A stretch of DNA of 64,000 bases from Lepiota brunneoincarnata (taxonomy: Eukaryota > Basidiomycota > Agaricomycetes > Agaricales > Agaricaceae): contig JAEBUN010000015.1 of the NCBI GenBank assembly GCA_023014365.1, forward strand, positions 62,001-126,000, read 5' to 3'. Positions 11,291 through 23,455 of the stretch are shown in pieces. The notes beneath the pieces are model-generated. The model was given only the letters and a program-made list of their open reading frames with translations, had not been told where the DNA came from and did no database searches. The stretch's first letter is position 1. Each line of letters begins with the position of its first letter. Position numbers and translations under genes: made by a program.

Positions 11291-12357
11291 TTTTTTTTGT
11301 TTTTTTAAATCTCCAATTTATGAGATATAGGGTCCTCCCTCATGCCCTATTGCTTTGTGCCCTTGCAAGGCAAGCACCAGATAATGCACCGGTCCCCGGA
11401 ATCAACTTAGACTCTAACCTGACTTAGTCAGCCAAGAGAACTGACAGAGGATTTAGTGCACTCTAGCCAGATCATGGGAGACTGTCCCAGCCTGCTACGG
11501 CCCACGCTTCACCAGGGAGTTTGTATAGAGCCCTGGCTACTGGGGTTCCTGTCCCCAGGCAGGTGGTTCGCTGATGCCAACCAGTGCAGATCCCCACCTG
11601 TCCCAGGTCTCTGCCTTGCCCACAGCCAACCACATTGCACTTCCAGAGGTCCATAAACCCCTAGCATGGAGTTGTTTCAGCCCCAAGCCTGTGCCACACA
11701 CTGTCATGTGGAACACCCATTTGGGGATCGAACCCAGAGCATGCCCAGATGCGGTCCCACCCAGGAGTCCATGGTGCGGACAGCGGACCTCCCCAATTAG
11801 CAACCCCTAAGGGAAGCTGTGGGTCACCACAGAACACCCAGCGCCCCATCCTTTGCCACAGACCCAGGAACCTACTACCATGGACTAACGACTGGTACTC
11901 ACCCGGGGTATGCCAGCAGCACACCAGACTGGGCTTTCCCAATGTGGGGGGTTGCCTGGCCCTAATTGGGACATTCGACTTGTTTTTGTTATCTTTCCCC
12001 ACTTACTGTGCCCTGTGCTTTCGCTCCCTTATTGGGCACAGCTGATCTAGTCTGATCAAGATTGATCCAGATCCGCCACTTTGGGCTCCAACAATCTCTC
12101 CCCCAGATTTACCCCAAATCAGCGATTGCCAGATGCCAAATCGAGAACTGAGATCAAGGAGACCATTGACTTTCCTCAGAGATAGTTTACCCACCCAAAG
12201 AACCGAGCACACGGTAGTATCTGATGACAACTGTGCAACCTTTCCCCACTTCACAGGTATGGAGGATGAGAGGGAATCAAACCCCCAACCTTTCCAGCAG
12301 CCATGCGCAGCCACCTCTCCCCATCTTTAGTGATCAAAACCACTGGGCTAGGGGGGC
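11291..12357 (-). mobile_element. SINE S1: tRNA-like head, 1-kb body, LINE A tail
   Basis: Read on the minus strand, the element starts at 12357 with GCCCCCC, like a tRNA acceptor arm. It continues with a perfect pol III A box and a good B box, then a body of about 900 bp without an ORF. It ends with CATAAATTGGAGATTT plus an interrupted A tract, the same 3' end as LINE A. That combination is what is expected of a SINE mobilised by LINE A. At about 1,070 bp it is unusually long for a SINE. A second perfect B box (GGTTCGATCC, 11725-11734, minus) lies in the body and may mark a second tRNA-like unit. Its 5' end abuts the poly-T of LINE B copy 1. Confidence 0.7.
12273..12350 (-). promoter_or_regulatory. 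Internal RNA polymerase III promoter of SINE S1
   Basis: The A box TAGCCCAGTGG lies at 12340-12350 (minus) and fits TRGCNNAGYGG at every position. The B box GGTTTGATTCC lies at 12273-12283 and differs from GGTTCGANTCC by one C-to-T. The spacing of about 57 nt is normal for tRNA-derived promoters. Confidence 0.7.
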
Positions 12358-13114
12358 TTTTTTTTTTTTTTTTTTCAAATCAACAATTTATAATGCAGTG
12401 CTCGAATGCAGTCTGCATGCACTAGCTATGTACAAGGCAACTAATACAGGGTATAACTACCACTAAAAGTAGGGAAGAGAGTCCCGCTGACTTGAAAGGC
12501 TACACTTTGTAAAGAAGTGTGCGTGGGTGAAGAGCTTGCTGTCCCGACAAAAACCAGGGTGCAACAGACAAGGGGTGGATAGGGCCAACAGGTCCCCCCC
12601 CCTGAGGGGGTTAGGAGTCAATTCTCCGTAAATCCCTACACCCTGCAAGCTAAGGCTCTAAGAGCTTTGGGTCTCTGCCCTTATCGGGTGTTAGGAGTCA
12701 ATTCTCCATAAATTGCTACACCCCACCCAAGGGCGGGGGGCGAATAACCATCGGCTCCTTGAGGCCAAAACCCATGAGGGGAGAATAACCTGAAGGCCCT
12801 CCCCAGTTATCCCACCCCTTGGGGCTGGGATAGGAACGCAAACACGGAAGGATTGCGTTCCAGAAAGCCCAGAAGGGCATCAAGGTCACGGGGTAAACTG
12901 CCACGTTGCATGTACTATTGGATAGGAAGTGAGTATGTAAGTGCGGGTTTCAAGCTGCAACCCACAGGGACAGGAGTGATCCTCCTGGGGGTGGAATCTA
13001 GTGTGGTACTCTCCTATAGGGGTGTGACTGAGTATGGTGTGGACTGCCCGCACCATGCTAGCAACAGACATCTGAGGGCTGATTTCTCAGAGCCAGGTAC
13101 CTCCAGAGAGGTAC

Positions 13115-15350
13115 AAGGGTCCTCCTATGCTACACCGAAGGTGTTCAGACTGATCATCCTTCTTAACACTCTCAGTAAACTTATTGAGAAATGATCTTGC
13201 GCCACTTGCAGTTTGAGGCTGTCAAGTTTGGTGTGTTCCATCCAAACCAGTTTAGCAGTGTGATCCAACAGTCCACCGAAGATGCTGGCACCTACCTTGT
13301 GCATCTTGTCTGTGCCAGGTGGGCCTGCGGGTTGAAGACGAGTGTTCTTGCCTTCGACATCACACAGTTCTTCCCATCCCTGAATCATGGGATGCTTCTC
13401 GCGGTTCTGGCTCAGCAGGGGTTTTCCCCTTGTGTGGGCCAGTTCTTTGCTTCTTATCTCATGGGGAGGTTTACCAGCTACACCTGGAACTCCTTCCTGT
13501 CCGAACCGTTCTGGGCAGAGGTGGGGGTGGGCCAGGGGTCTGCCCTCTCACCTGTCCTGTCTGGCCTTTACCTGGCTCCTGCCATGTACATTATCAAGCG
13601 GAGGCTCCCTCAGCCAGGCCTATCGCTCCTGTCTTATGTTGATGATGGTACCATTGTGGTGCAGGCCTGGGACCTGGACACTAACTGCATCTTGCTCCGC
13701 AGATCTTACGAGGTGGTCCATGACACCATTACTCGGTTCGCACTGGTCGTGGAGCATGACAAGTCCGAGCTCTTCCATTTCTCACAGGATCACTCTGGTG
13801 AGAACCCCCCAGTAGACTTGGGGTTTCCTCCGTTCACTGGCGCTACCCCCCTTTGGCCCAAGACCTATTGGAGGTACTTGGGCTTCTATTTTGATTGTGC
13901 CCTTACATTTAAGGAGCATGTTTGCTTCTATTCTACAAAGGCTATTTCCACGGTCAAGGCTATGGGGATGCTTGGTAACTCTGTCCAGGGGCTTCTGCCA
14001 GACCAGAAGCACCTTCTGTATCAGTCGTGCGTGGTTCCTATCACCACGTATGGCTTTTGCTTATGGTATTACCGGGGTGCCAGGTGTAAGGGCACATTGG
14101 ACCACCTTTGCCAGATGCAGTGTCGGGCTGCACTCTGGATCACTGGCACCTTTAAGATGTTGCCCGATGGGGGGGTTGGGGCCATTGCGGGCCTGATCCC
14201 CATTTATCTTCATCTCTGGAAGCTTCGTGATCGTGCCAAGTTGAGGTATGCCACACTTGCACCGGACCACCCCATTCATGCCCTCCTTGGCTGGGGCTAC
14301 AGCAGTGATCTCCAGTCCCATGTCCGGTCTATAGCCAGGCTCCCTCCCCGTGAGCTAATCAAGGTGAAGGGACCTGTTGTTGATGCTAACCAGTGTCTTG
14401 CTGCCCTTGCTGGGCCCTTCGACGCTGTTGTGCTAGAGGCTTGGCCAGGGTGTTGTCTCTTGGATGTGTACCCAGGGAGGGTTCACTTCCACTTGTATGA
14501 CTGGGGGGCAGAGGATGCCCTTGCGGCCCATGTTACGGCTCTCGACCAGGTTCTTGCCCAGGTGCAGGCTGATCCAGAGGTTCTGGTGGCTGCAATAGAC
14601 ATGAGTCTGCTGCCCTGCTGGGTCCACCAGGCAGTGTCCAAGGCAGTTACTGTCAAGGGCGCCGCTGGTCTTGTCTTGTTCACTGACTCATTGGCCTCAG
14701 CCAGGTGGGTGGTGGACCTGTTGGTGCATTCCGCCCAGGGTCACTCCTTGGTAATCTGCTGCCTTCTTGCCAAGTGGTTTGCTGGGGGTCTGGCCCGCTC
14801 GGTCCATTTCTGGAAGGTCCCTTCACATGCGAAGTGGCCTTTCCATACTCAGGTGCACAACTTCGCTAGGTCGTTACCTCCCGTTGGGGTAGGGGCTTGT
14901 CCCCAGGCCTCACTTGACTACCTCTGTAAGGAGGAGGTATGTTTGTGTCAGGACCACTGGATCGACTCATTCCAGGATCCTGACTATCGCAGGCATGGTT
15001 TCCTCCAGCTTGCCAGGGACAATGACCATCCCCTGCAGCTCACGTATCTCCATGGTGGGACCTGGATCCCGCATGCTCACTCAGTGTCAGTAATGGCCTG
15101 GATGTTGTGTGCTATTCTTAATCACACACCGATAGGGAGCTATCAGAGGTGCTTTTTCCCACAGGAGGATTATTCCTATTGCTGCGGGTTTTGGGAGGAG
15201 ACCTGTGAGCATGTGTTCCAGAGCTGTCCTAGGCACTCCATGGTGGGGGTACCGGCTACAGTTGAGGCCCTCATTGCTTTCCTTGAGGTGTCGCCAACTG
15301 CGTTTGTGTTCGCTGAAAGGGCTGGGCCCCCCCCAGGGGATATCAGCTAG
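13115..15350 (+). pseudogene. LINE A ORF2 fragment with intact YVDD but truncated RNase H
   Basis: From 13191 a 719-codon frame runs to TAG 15348-15350. It keeps the RT palm motifs LAFDITQFFPSLNH, GQGSALSP and SYVDDGTIVV; this is one of the copies in the window with both catalytic Asp residues. Just upstream, GAGAAATGATC has lost bases relative to other copies, shifting the frame from the LNTLSKLIEK segment. In RNase H the stretch between HQAVS and KAVTVKG is missing, removing the catalytic Glu segment (EAELFAI). Short GGCAGT repeats flank the equivalent stretch in other copies, so the loss is probably a microhomology deletion. Confidence 0.85.
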
Positions 15351-15713
15351 TGGCTCTGCCTGGTGCCCAGTTGGGTCTGGGCCGGGGCATTGGTTATTCC
15401 CCTGCTGTCCTCGGATGGTGTGTAGGGATTTACGTGGGAATTGACCCCTAACCCCCAATAAGAGGGGGGACCTCACCCCGGTTTGGTTCCTGCGCCACGT
15501 GCTGGGCAGCAGCCATCTTCCTGCCTCCATTTGTTTGGGGCGGCTTCGTCCTGGGCATGGGGAAACACATGCCTGCATCCACGGTCACGCGTTGTATGTA
15601 CAGATAGCCTGTGGGTTACGGCTCAGGTTGTACCGTAGTTAGTAGCTGCACGCGGCCTCCCTACGTGGCCTGCATTATAAATTGGAGATTTGAAAAAAAA
15701 AAAAAAAAAAAAA
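13115..15713 (+). mobile_element. LINE family A, copy e (inserted in LINE B copy 1)
   Basis: This copy is 5'-truncated in the RT domain and has a complete 3' UTR and A tract (15692-15713). The B sequence GAGGTACAAGGG before it (13103-13114) is repeated as GAGGTATGAGGG after it (15714-15725), and the B element then continues in register. The two mismatches in the duplication are transitions. Confidence 0.9.
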
Positions 15714-16049
15714 GAGGTATGAGGGTTGGAAAGGCTTCCTGAGGGAGTCCAACAGGGGGAGGAAATTCCTATCCCTATACAAGGGTGAGCAAAACATGTT
15801 CACCCACTTGTTGATGCACCCCCTCGTGACCTCAGCATGGAGGGAGTCAATTGTAGTCGCTGGGCAAACGCCCAATGAGATGTGGAGCTCCTTCACCATT
15901 GCAACGGTATCGGAGTGAAGCTCTGCAACAGAGCCCGAAGGCACCTGCCAGAAAGTGATGGTCCGCTGGCCCTTGGCAGACAACCAGCGATCCAGAGACC
16001 GACATACCTCCAGGGAGTAAGCCTGGCCAGCATGCACAGAGGGATCAAC

Positions 16050-16435
16050 TGTTATCAGAAGCCACATCAGAAGGACGGTTACTTTTAGTTCACATTCCCA
16101 TGTCACTATGAAACTATCAGTAGTGTACATCAGAAGGACTATTCTTAGTATACGCCTCATGTTTTCTTATCTCTGACTCATAGTTACCCCAGTCCGAACT
16201 ATTATAGTAGGAGTACAGCCACACTTAGGAGTATATAAGGATACAGTACAATACCTTGTATCCTTATCTTAGTGTTATACAGTTCTTGCCTCCTATATCT
16301 CTTTGCCCTTAAACCGGCTGGACTATAGTGCTCCATTGTCTCCAAGTCACGCCTAGTAGGACAAGACCAAGTCTGTATAGACATCTTGCCCCGAACGCCA
16401 TGCTACTCAAGAGCAAACCCCTAACCCGGGTAACA
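16050..16435 (+). repeat. Gypsy-1 5' LTR
   Basis: 386 bp, starting TG and ending CA. It contains a TATA box (TATATAA, 16232-16238) that should drive the element transcript. It is identical in length to the right LTR. Confidence 0.95.
16232..16238 (+). promoter_or_regulatory. TATA box in Gypsy-1 LTR
   Basis: The motif TATATAAGG lies near the middle of the LTR and is conserved in the right copy (about 23919). The position suits a U3/R boundary, with transcription starting a few tens of bases downstream. Confidence 0.55.
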
Positions 16436-16861
16436 AAACACTAAGATACTCTGCTGCTTATCTCTTGCTCGCCCTCTACTCTGCTCTGCTCTGCCAATGT
16501 ACTGAACGCGTTGAGATACCCTGGTCGTTCAAAAACGACGTGCGAAAGAAAACCACCTCTCTGTGTAGCCATCGCTACGTCCCTCAACCTCTCCCCGCCA
16601 GAAGATCTGGCTTACCTACTCATTTTCGTTTTCACTTCTACCGCCACCCTCATCACCTACCAAATCATCACCCTAGAACTCGAACGCATCACGTGCCCCT
16701 GCCACTGCTGTGTCATCAGATCGTGGAACCTATATTCAGGAATATCCATAATCGCCACCCAATTCTTCATACTTCTAGCAATAATTGATCGCTAGACAAA
16801 TATCACCACACCTCCAAAGAAATTCTCGGCCTGAGAATCCCCATCACCCCCCCCTCCCAAA
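16436..16861 (+). other. Gypsy-1 5' untranslated leader
   Basis: The 426 bp between LTR and gag hold only short open frames. It begins AAACACTAAGATACTC, which is not a recognisable tRNA complement. Self-priming, as used by some chromoviruses, is possible, but I could not identify a pairing partner. Confidence 0.5.
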
Positions 16862-18391
16862 TTGAGAAGCAGAATCTCAGGATCAGGAACCCAAAACCCA
16901 GATCCCAGAAGAAATCCTATCCCCACTCAGACACCATCCCCATTCTATCCTCCATTCCCATTTGATTCACCTAAACCACATGCATCAACGTCCATTCAAC
17001 TAGTCCCAACAACATCATCAAGTTTCTCAGCCACATTAGCCGAAAAACAAAGACAACGTGAAGAACAAGAAAAACGCGATATCATCGCAAACCAACTTTC
17101 CCCACTTGAACTTAAAAGACTTCAACAAGCCGTACAACAACCAAGAGAACTCACAGGTTCTGAAGAGAATCTCCTTTCAAGACACAAAGCCTTCGTTGAA
17201 CTCAACCGAGGAAAAACTCCCATAGATAACGATTCAGACGTCTACATAACAGACAACAACCAATCAGATCCCGATCCACAACCACCTGCATTACCCATCG
17301 CACCCTTAGCCCTACCAGCTCCTCCTTTACGACCAATGCAACCACCATCACCACCATCGCCACCGCCACCCGGACAATCACAAATAATGGCCGCCGCAGC
17401 TACCCCAAAGGAGCTAGGACTCCTCAAACCCATCGCCTTCGATGGAACTAGAAGACTATTCAAAGATTGGATCTTCCAATGTGAAGTTTACGTGCTTGCT
17501 AATGCGACCACTTACAACACCGACCTTGCTAGGACCCTATTCATCCTTTCGACAATGCAATCAGGAGATGCCCGAGCCTGGGCTAGACAATACCTCCACG
17601 AGAGAAATGCCCAAACTCAACAAGGGCAACCCATAGCCATGGAGTCATGGGACAACTTCACCGCTCGACTTAGGGCTGACTTCACCCCAGCAGACGAACA
17701 TGCGTACGTGCATACCAGACTTCAAACCCTGCACCAAGCAGGCAAACCAATGACTGAATTCAACGCACAGTTCAAAGAACTCGTCTGCCAATCCGGACTA
17801 AACGAAGATCGCACATTGATCGATCTATACCGCAAGGCAATCGACTGTCACATTGCCATGAAAATCAACAAATCGGAGAACCCTCCGACAACTATCACCG
17901 CTTGGTACACCCGAGCCAATAAACTCAATGACAATTTCCGCCGAATCAATGCCCTCTATGGCACCCCCAGAAATACATTTCCCCAGAGGAACCAATACCA
18001 ACCCAACCGCGGACCAAACCATCCAAACAACAACGTACCCTACGCACAATTCTACCAGAGGAGCAATGCTCCACGATTCACTCCACGCAACCCACATGCC
18101 ATGGAAGTAGACCATGTCACAATAGAAGAAGGATTCGAGGATCCTTATCCCGAAATCCTACAACCGGAATATACCAAAGAAAACTCCACACAAGAATCGT
18201 TGGAGTTAGATGCCGTTGTCACTGGACAACAAATGAAATCATACCAAAACCAGGAATGCTTCCGATGTGGAGCCAAAGATCATTGGGTCAGCAAATGCCC
18301 TCAACCACCGCCAGCTAGACGCTTCCCAGGAATGCGCACCAATCCCCCTCGTCCTGCAAGAAACCCCAACCGTCCCTTTCCTGGACAATAA
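16862..18391 (+). CDS. gag: Gypsy-1 Gag (capsid/nucleocapsid)
   Basis: A 509-residue intact frame. The N-terminal third is low-complexity and proline-rich, ending near PPPPGQSQIMAA. The retrotransposon gag capsid domain follows (about residues 180-350, from LKPIAFDGTRRLFKDWIF through NAQFKELVCQSG). After an Asn/Pro-rich linker the nucleocapsid carries one CCHC knuckle (CFRCGAKDHWVSKC, about residue 467) followed by a basic tail. Gag would package element RNA in virus-like particles. It is the only undamaged frame of the element. The exact Met start is uncertain because the frame is open upstream. Confidence 0.9.
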   Translation: MRSRISGSGTQNPDPRRNPIPTQTPSPFYPPFPFDSPKPHASTSIQLVPTTSSSFSATLAEKQRQREEQEKRDIIANQLSPLELKRLQQAVQQPRELTGSEENLLSRHKAFVELNRGKTPIDNDSDVYITDNNQSDPDPQPPALPIAPLALPAPPLRPMQPPSPPSPPPPGQSQIMAAAATPKELGLLKPIAFDGTRRLFKDWIFQCEVYVLANATTYNTDLARTLFILSTMQSGDARAWARQYLHERNAQTQQGQPIAMESWDNFTARLRADFTPADEHAYVHTRLQTLHQAGKPMTEFNAQFKELVCQSGLNEDRTLIDLYRKAIDCHIAMKINKSENPPTTITAWYTRANKLNDNFRRINALYGTPRNTFPQRNQYQPNRGPNHPNNNVPYAQFYQRSNAPRFTPRNPHAMEVDHVTIEEGFEDPYPEILQPEYTKENSTQESLELDAVVTGQQMKSYQNQECFRCGAKDHWVSKCPQPPPARRFPGMRTNPPRPARNPNRPFPGQ

Positions 18392-18553
18392 AACGCTTGT
18401 CCCGGATTTCCAAACCGGAACACCCAACAATCACCGCAACGCAAGTATTCCCTTGCCGTCGCAGAAGTCGCATCTCAGATGCGCCATGGTCAATGATCTC
18501 GATCCTGAACTCCAACAAGAACTCCACTCCGCGCTAGCCGAGGACCTGGAGAT

Positions 18554-21500
18554 GTGTCCATTCCAGGATTTTTAAAAAGGAACACTGTCGACAGATGTGC
18601 CCCTGCATGTTCCAGAACTCAGAAGGACATTTTCTCGATAAACTCTGTACAATTACGACTATCCCCAAATAAACGATCCCTTTTCTTACCCATCGAGATT
18701 TGGAGTGAACGGACATCAAAACCCGTGGCCATCACTGCCCTGATAGATTCAGGAGCCCAAGGGAACTTCATCTCCCACAAAGTCGTTGAACGACATGGTT
18801 ATCAAACCAAATGGCTGGACCAACCAATTCCACTCAGTAATGTTGACGGAACTGATAATCAACATGGCAAGATCCATGAATACATCAAAATCAGAACCAT
18901 CATTGATGGAAGAGATTGCACGCTAGAAGCGTACGTCACAAACACTGGTGAGAAAGACCTCATCATCGGATTTCCCTGGCTGGAACAATACAATCCCGAC
19001 ATCAACTGGAAGACCAAGACGTTTTCTTGGAAACCACAAATCGATCACCAAGACTTTTCCAAACTCCTCAGAACCCTACAACAACCTGTCGAACTCAACT
19101 CCATCGCCATGGACATAATGGCTGGAAAGACCTCCCAACCTGAGGAAAACCCCGAAGAATACGTCAACCTATCAAACGTTGATCTTGACACCTTCTCTTT
19201 GGAAAGAGAAATGAATCCGATGCTTCTAACCCCATTAGAAGTAAATGCCAAAGCTACACATGCCACAACGCTCCACAATGAGCAACACAACCCGACAAAA
19301 TTGGCAAACCAAAAAGGAAAACAACCGGAACCAAACAAGGAACTACCCGAGATCCCTCGAAGATTCGCTCAATGGGCTAGAATATTCAACAAAAAAGCCT
19401 CCGAATGATTCCCACCATCAAGAACATTTGATCACGAAATTGAACTAAAACCAACATTCGAAGCAAAATCGATGAAACCCTATCAAGTGGCACCTGCCGA
19501 AGAAAAAGCACTGAAAGAATTCATAGACGAAAACCTCCGAAAAGGCTACATCCGCCCTTCAAAATCCCCTATGGCATCACCCTTCTTTTTCGTTGCCAAG
19601 AAAGGAGGAGACCTCCGACCCTGCCAAGACTATCGTTATCTAAACGATCATACCATCAAAAATGCCTACCCAATCCCCATGATTTCCTCTATCATGGATA
19701 AACTCAAAGGAGCTAAGTATTTCACTAAGCTCGACGTCCGCCTAGGATACAATAATGTCAGAATCAAAGATGGCGATCAATGGAAAGCAGCGTTCAAGAC
19801 TCCCATGGGTCTTTTCAAACCAACTGTTATGTTTTTCGGACTCTGCAATAGTCCCGCGATGTTCCAACATATGATGGACACGTTATTCTCCGAAATAATG
19901 GAAAAAGGAGGAATCATCATCTACATGGATGATATCCTAATCTATGGTAAAACCCAAGAAGAAACCAACCGACTTACGGAAAAAGTACTGCAAATCCTGC
20001 AGGAAAACGACCTCTACCTCAAAACAGAGAAATGCAAGTTCAACAAACAATGACTTGAATATCTCAGCATGATCATCACGCCAGACGAGATCAACATGGA
20101 TCCCGGAAAACTCAAGGGAATAGAAGACTGGCCAGTACCAAAAACAGTCCGACATGTTCGGAAATTTATCGGATTTTGCAACTTCTACCGGAAGTTCATC
20201 TGCAACTACTCCCACCACACCAAACCCCTGAACCAACTCCTTTCCAAATCAAACAAATTCGAATGGAAAGAAGAACAACAGAAAGTGTTCGAAATGCTCA
20301 AGAATGAATTCCTAAAAGAACCGGTACTCCTCATGCCCGACTCCACAAAACCCTTTGAAATAGAAGCCGATGCTTCTAAATTTGCATCAGGAGCTGTCCT
20401 ATATCAACACGACATCAACGGAATACGGAAACCCGTATCATTCTATTCAAAGACGTTCGGACCAGCAGAACGAAACTACGATATCTACAACAGGGAACTT
20501 CTCGCAATTATCCAAGCCCTCAAAGAATGGCGCCATTACCTCCTTGGCAGCCCTCATACCGTCCGTATCAGAACGGATCACCAAAACCTAACATACTGGC
20601 GTAAACCCCAGAAAATCAACTGCCGACAAGCACAATGGGTCCAGACCCTCGCTGACTACAACTTCAAATTAGAACACGTCCCAGGATCAAAGATCCCTGC
20701 ACCAGACGCCCTATCAAGATGTCCAGACCACATCCCTGATGAGGATAACGATAACGAAGACGTCACCATGCTCCCAAACAACCTCTTTATCGCCACCGTC
20801 GATATGGAACTCCAAGAAAGAATCACGGAATCACCCAAATACAATGCTAGAACCACCGAAGCATTCAAACTCCTAAAAGAAACCCATCCTAACACCACCG
20901 ATAAGGACTTCGGAACAGTTCCGACCTCAAATGGTTCACTCCTCACATTCCAAGAACGTGTCATTATTCCAGAAGACCTCCAACTCAGACGCGATGTCAT
21001 CGCAAGATACCACGACCACCCTACACGTGGCCACCCTGGAGAACAGGAAACATACCGCCTGGCCAAGAAAGAAGTACATATTGGCCAGGAATGTCAACAT
21101 TCATAAAGAACTACGTCAAAGGCTGTCCAGAGTGTCAGCAACACAAAATCATACACAGACTGGATCACGCACCAACTCAACCGATCCCACCATCATCGTC
21201 CAAACGCCCATTTGCACAGATCTCATGGGATCTTATCACCGGTCTACCACCTAGCGCCGGTCACAATGCGATATTGTCCGTGGTGGACCACGGCCTCACA
21301 AAGGGGGTAATTTTCATCCCAACCTCAGATTGATCAAACGCTGATGACATCGGACGACTATTAATAGAAAAAGTCTTCACCAGATTCGGACTACCCGACA
21401 AAATCATATCAGATCGAGACCCCAGATTCACTGCCAACTCCTTCTGACAACTAGCTAAACGATTAAACATACAACAGGCATTCTCAACTGCATACCATCC

Positions 21501-22326
21501 CCAGACAGATGGTTCCACCGAACGATACAATCAGGAAATCGAAACCTACCTTGCCATATACTGCACCAGAAACCCTCTCGACTGGTCAGAAACCCTCCCT
21601 ATCGCCGAGTTCACACACAACTCCAAAATACATGCCTCAAGGCAGAAATCCCCATTTGAACTAATCATGGGATACAACCCCCCACCAATACCCACGGTAA
21701 TGGAAACATCAAACTTTCCATCAGTAGATGAATGCATCAGACTCCTTGATGATGCCAGAAAAGAAGCACACGCGGCACATCAACTCTCTGCCAATATTAT
21801 GAAACAAAGAACCAGAAGAACTGTGAAACCCCTTGAAACACGTCAAAAAGTATGGCTAGAAGCCAAGAACCTCAAACTTCCCTTCATTTCCAACAAAATA
21901 TCCCCAAAACGACTAGGACCCTTCCTCATCACAGAAGTCTTATCACCACTCACCTCCAAGCTAAAACTTCCGATCAAATGGAAGATACATCCAATATTCC
22001 ACAGAAACCTTCTAACTCCATACACCGAAACAGAAGCATACGGATCTCATCTGACTCCACCACCACCAGACATCATCAATGAAGAAGAGGAATACGAAAT
22101 AGAAGCCATTCTAAATCACCACCAACACTGCGGAAAACTCCAATACTATGTCAAATGGAAAGGATACTCCCACACGGAGAACGAATGGATCACCGATGAA
22201 ACACTTCATACAAACACCGAAGAATACTTAACCAAGTATAAAGAAGCTCATGGAATCCTCCAGAAAGAACAGGAACCCACCAGAACCAACCAAAGACAAC
22301 TTCGCTCCCACACCAAACGTACTTAA
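18554..22326 (+). pseudogene. pol: Gypsy-1 Pol: protease, RT, RNase H, integrase, chromodomain
   Basis: Protease: ALIDSGAQGNFIS near residue 60. [29 protein letters not shown] and YMDDILIYG, with the active box intact. RNase H: IEADASKFASG, then the tail EHVPGSKIPAPDALSR. Integrase: YVKGCPECQQHK, with D in SWDLIT, D in ISDRDPRF and E in GSTERYNQE. Chromodomain: YYVKWKGYSHTENEW (about 22140). TGA stops lie at 19406, 20051, 21331 and 21445, and a one-base shift near 21070 moves RT/RNase H (frame of 18554) to integrase (frame of 21091). The chromodomain in such elements directs integration to heterochromatin marks. Confidence 0.9.
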
Positions 22327-22330
22327 AAAG

Positions 22331-23455
22331 ATGCCCATGAACCTTGACCTCACTTGCCCCCAAACTACTCCCCCTTTTTCAACAACACCTTCACCAACCT
22401 CCTCATCATCCTCTGTCGTCATTATAAACAATGCAAGCATCGAACATACTACACTTCAAACAACTCCCATTCCGGCCCCGTCTCCCTACACCCCCTCTCA
22501 CACCTTCGCCACAACATACACCTCCCTCAGGGACAAGACCCCCGACCCCAACGACACCCCAGAACCAACAGCCGCCCCAGCCGCCTCCCTTAGATACCAT
22601 ACAGCTGGAGTACAATCATATGGACCAGATCACCCTTCTGACAGAGATCTGCACGAGGCTGCCACCGATGGAGCCTTTACGACTAAATTGGAACACACTT
22701 CAATTTCAGAATACGACCGACAACTCTGGTACGACTATACCCACCACGTACGACAGACTAAGGCTCTCGCTACTGCGTACAATACGCAATGCGCCTGGGC
22801 AGAATCACTCGAGCGACTTCTCCGCTCAAGATCGGGCCTCATGTCCGAGGTGTCGAAGAACCTACCCAAACGAGATGAGGTACATACCTCGCAGCCCCCC
22901 ACCGCAACCATCCCCACCACTACCACGACGACCACTGCCGCTATCATCACCACCATCCCCAACAAGGGAAGAAAGCCCACCAGTGTCAGAAATCCCTTCA
23001 GACTTCTCACCCCCACCAAGGACACCACCCACACCGTCGCCAGTAACAACGTCCCAATTCAGAACTCCCCCAACCCCATTCACCCATGAACCAACCCCTG
23101 AACCACCGACAGATCAGTCTGCATCCAATACAGACACACAGGACACTGGGCCATGGATTGCCCCCAATTTGCCTGCCTCGGATGCAAGCAATATGCCCCA
23201 GGGCACTACTCATACAACTGCATCAAATATAGATGCCCCCATTGCGCTGTCTTCCAACCGCGCCATAAACGGACCGAATGCCCAAGTCGAAAGACTTGAC
23301 ATGCCCCCTACTCCAGAAATCCTACAACCTGTCCCTCGACCATTCCCACAACTCACCATTGATACATCGACCTCACCCATGACGATTACTACGAGGAATG
23401 CTACGACGACGTGGCCGAATCAAACATCACAGGAGAACTATGCGGTTCCTTCTAA
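22331..23455 (+). pseudogene. Gypsy-1 third ORF with three zinc knuckles, broken by TGAs
   Basis: The frame starting MPMNLDLTCPQ five bases after pol has a Ser/Thr/Pro-rich N-terminus and a helical middle (SEYDRQLWYDYTHH to SLERLLRSRSG). TGA stops at 23087 and 23099 interrupt it. In the same frame, 23120-23284 encodes three tandem Cys/His units. The first is C-x2-Y-x4-H-x4-C, with Tyr in place of the second Cys. The next two are both C-x2-C-x6-H-x4-C. Another TGA at 23297 and an acidic stretch (HDDYYEECYDD) follow. It could bind nucleic acid. A longer 422-codon frame overlapping it is only proline-rich and is probably not coding. Confidence 0.6.

Noticed and set aside
12340..12357. A tRNA gene on the minus strand
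   Set aside because: A and B boxes fit, but no full cloverleaf or 3' acceptor strand can be drawn, and the element ends with a LINE tail; a SINE head explains it better.
15675..16160. A 161-codon minus-strand frame crossing the Gypsy-1 LTR and LINE B
   Set aside because: It is a chance fusion across an insertion boundary, ending in poly-Phe from the LINE T tract. The same happens at 23996-24919.
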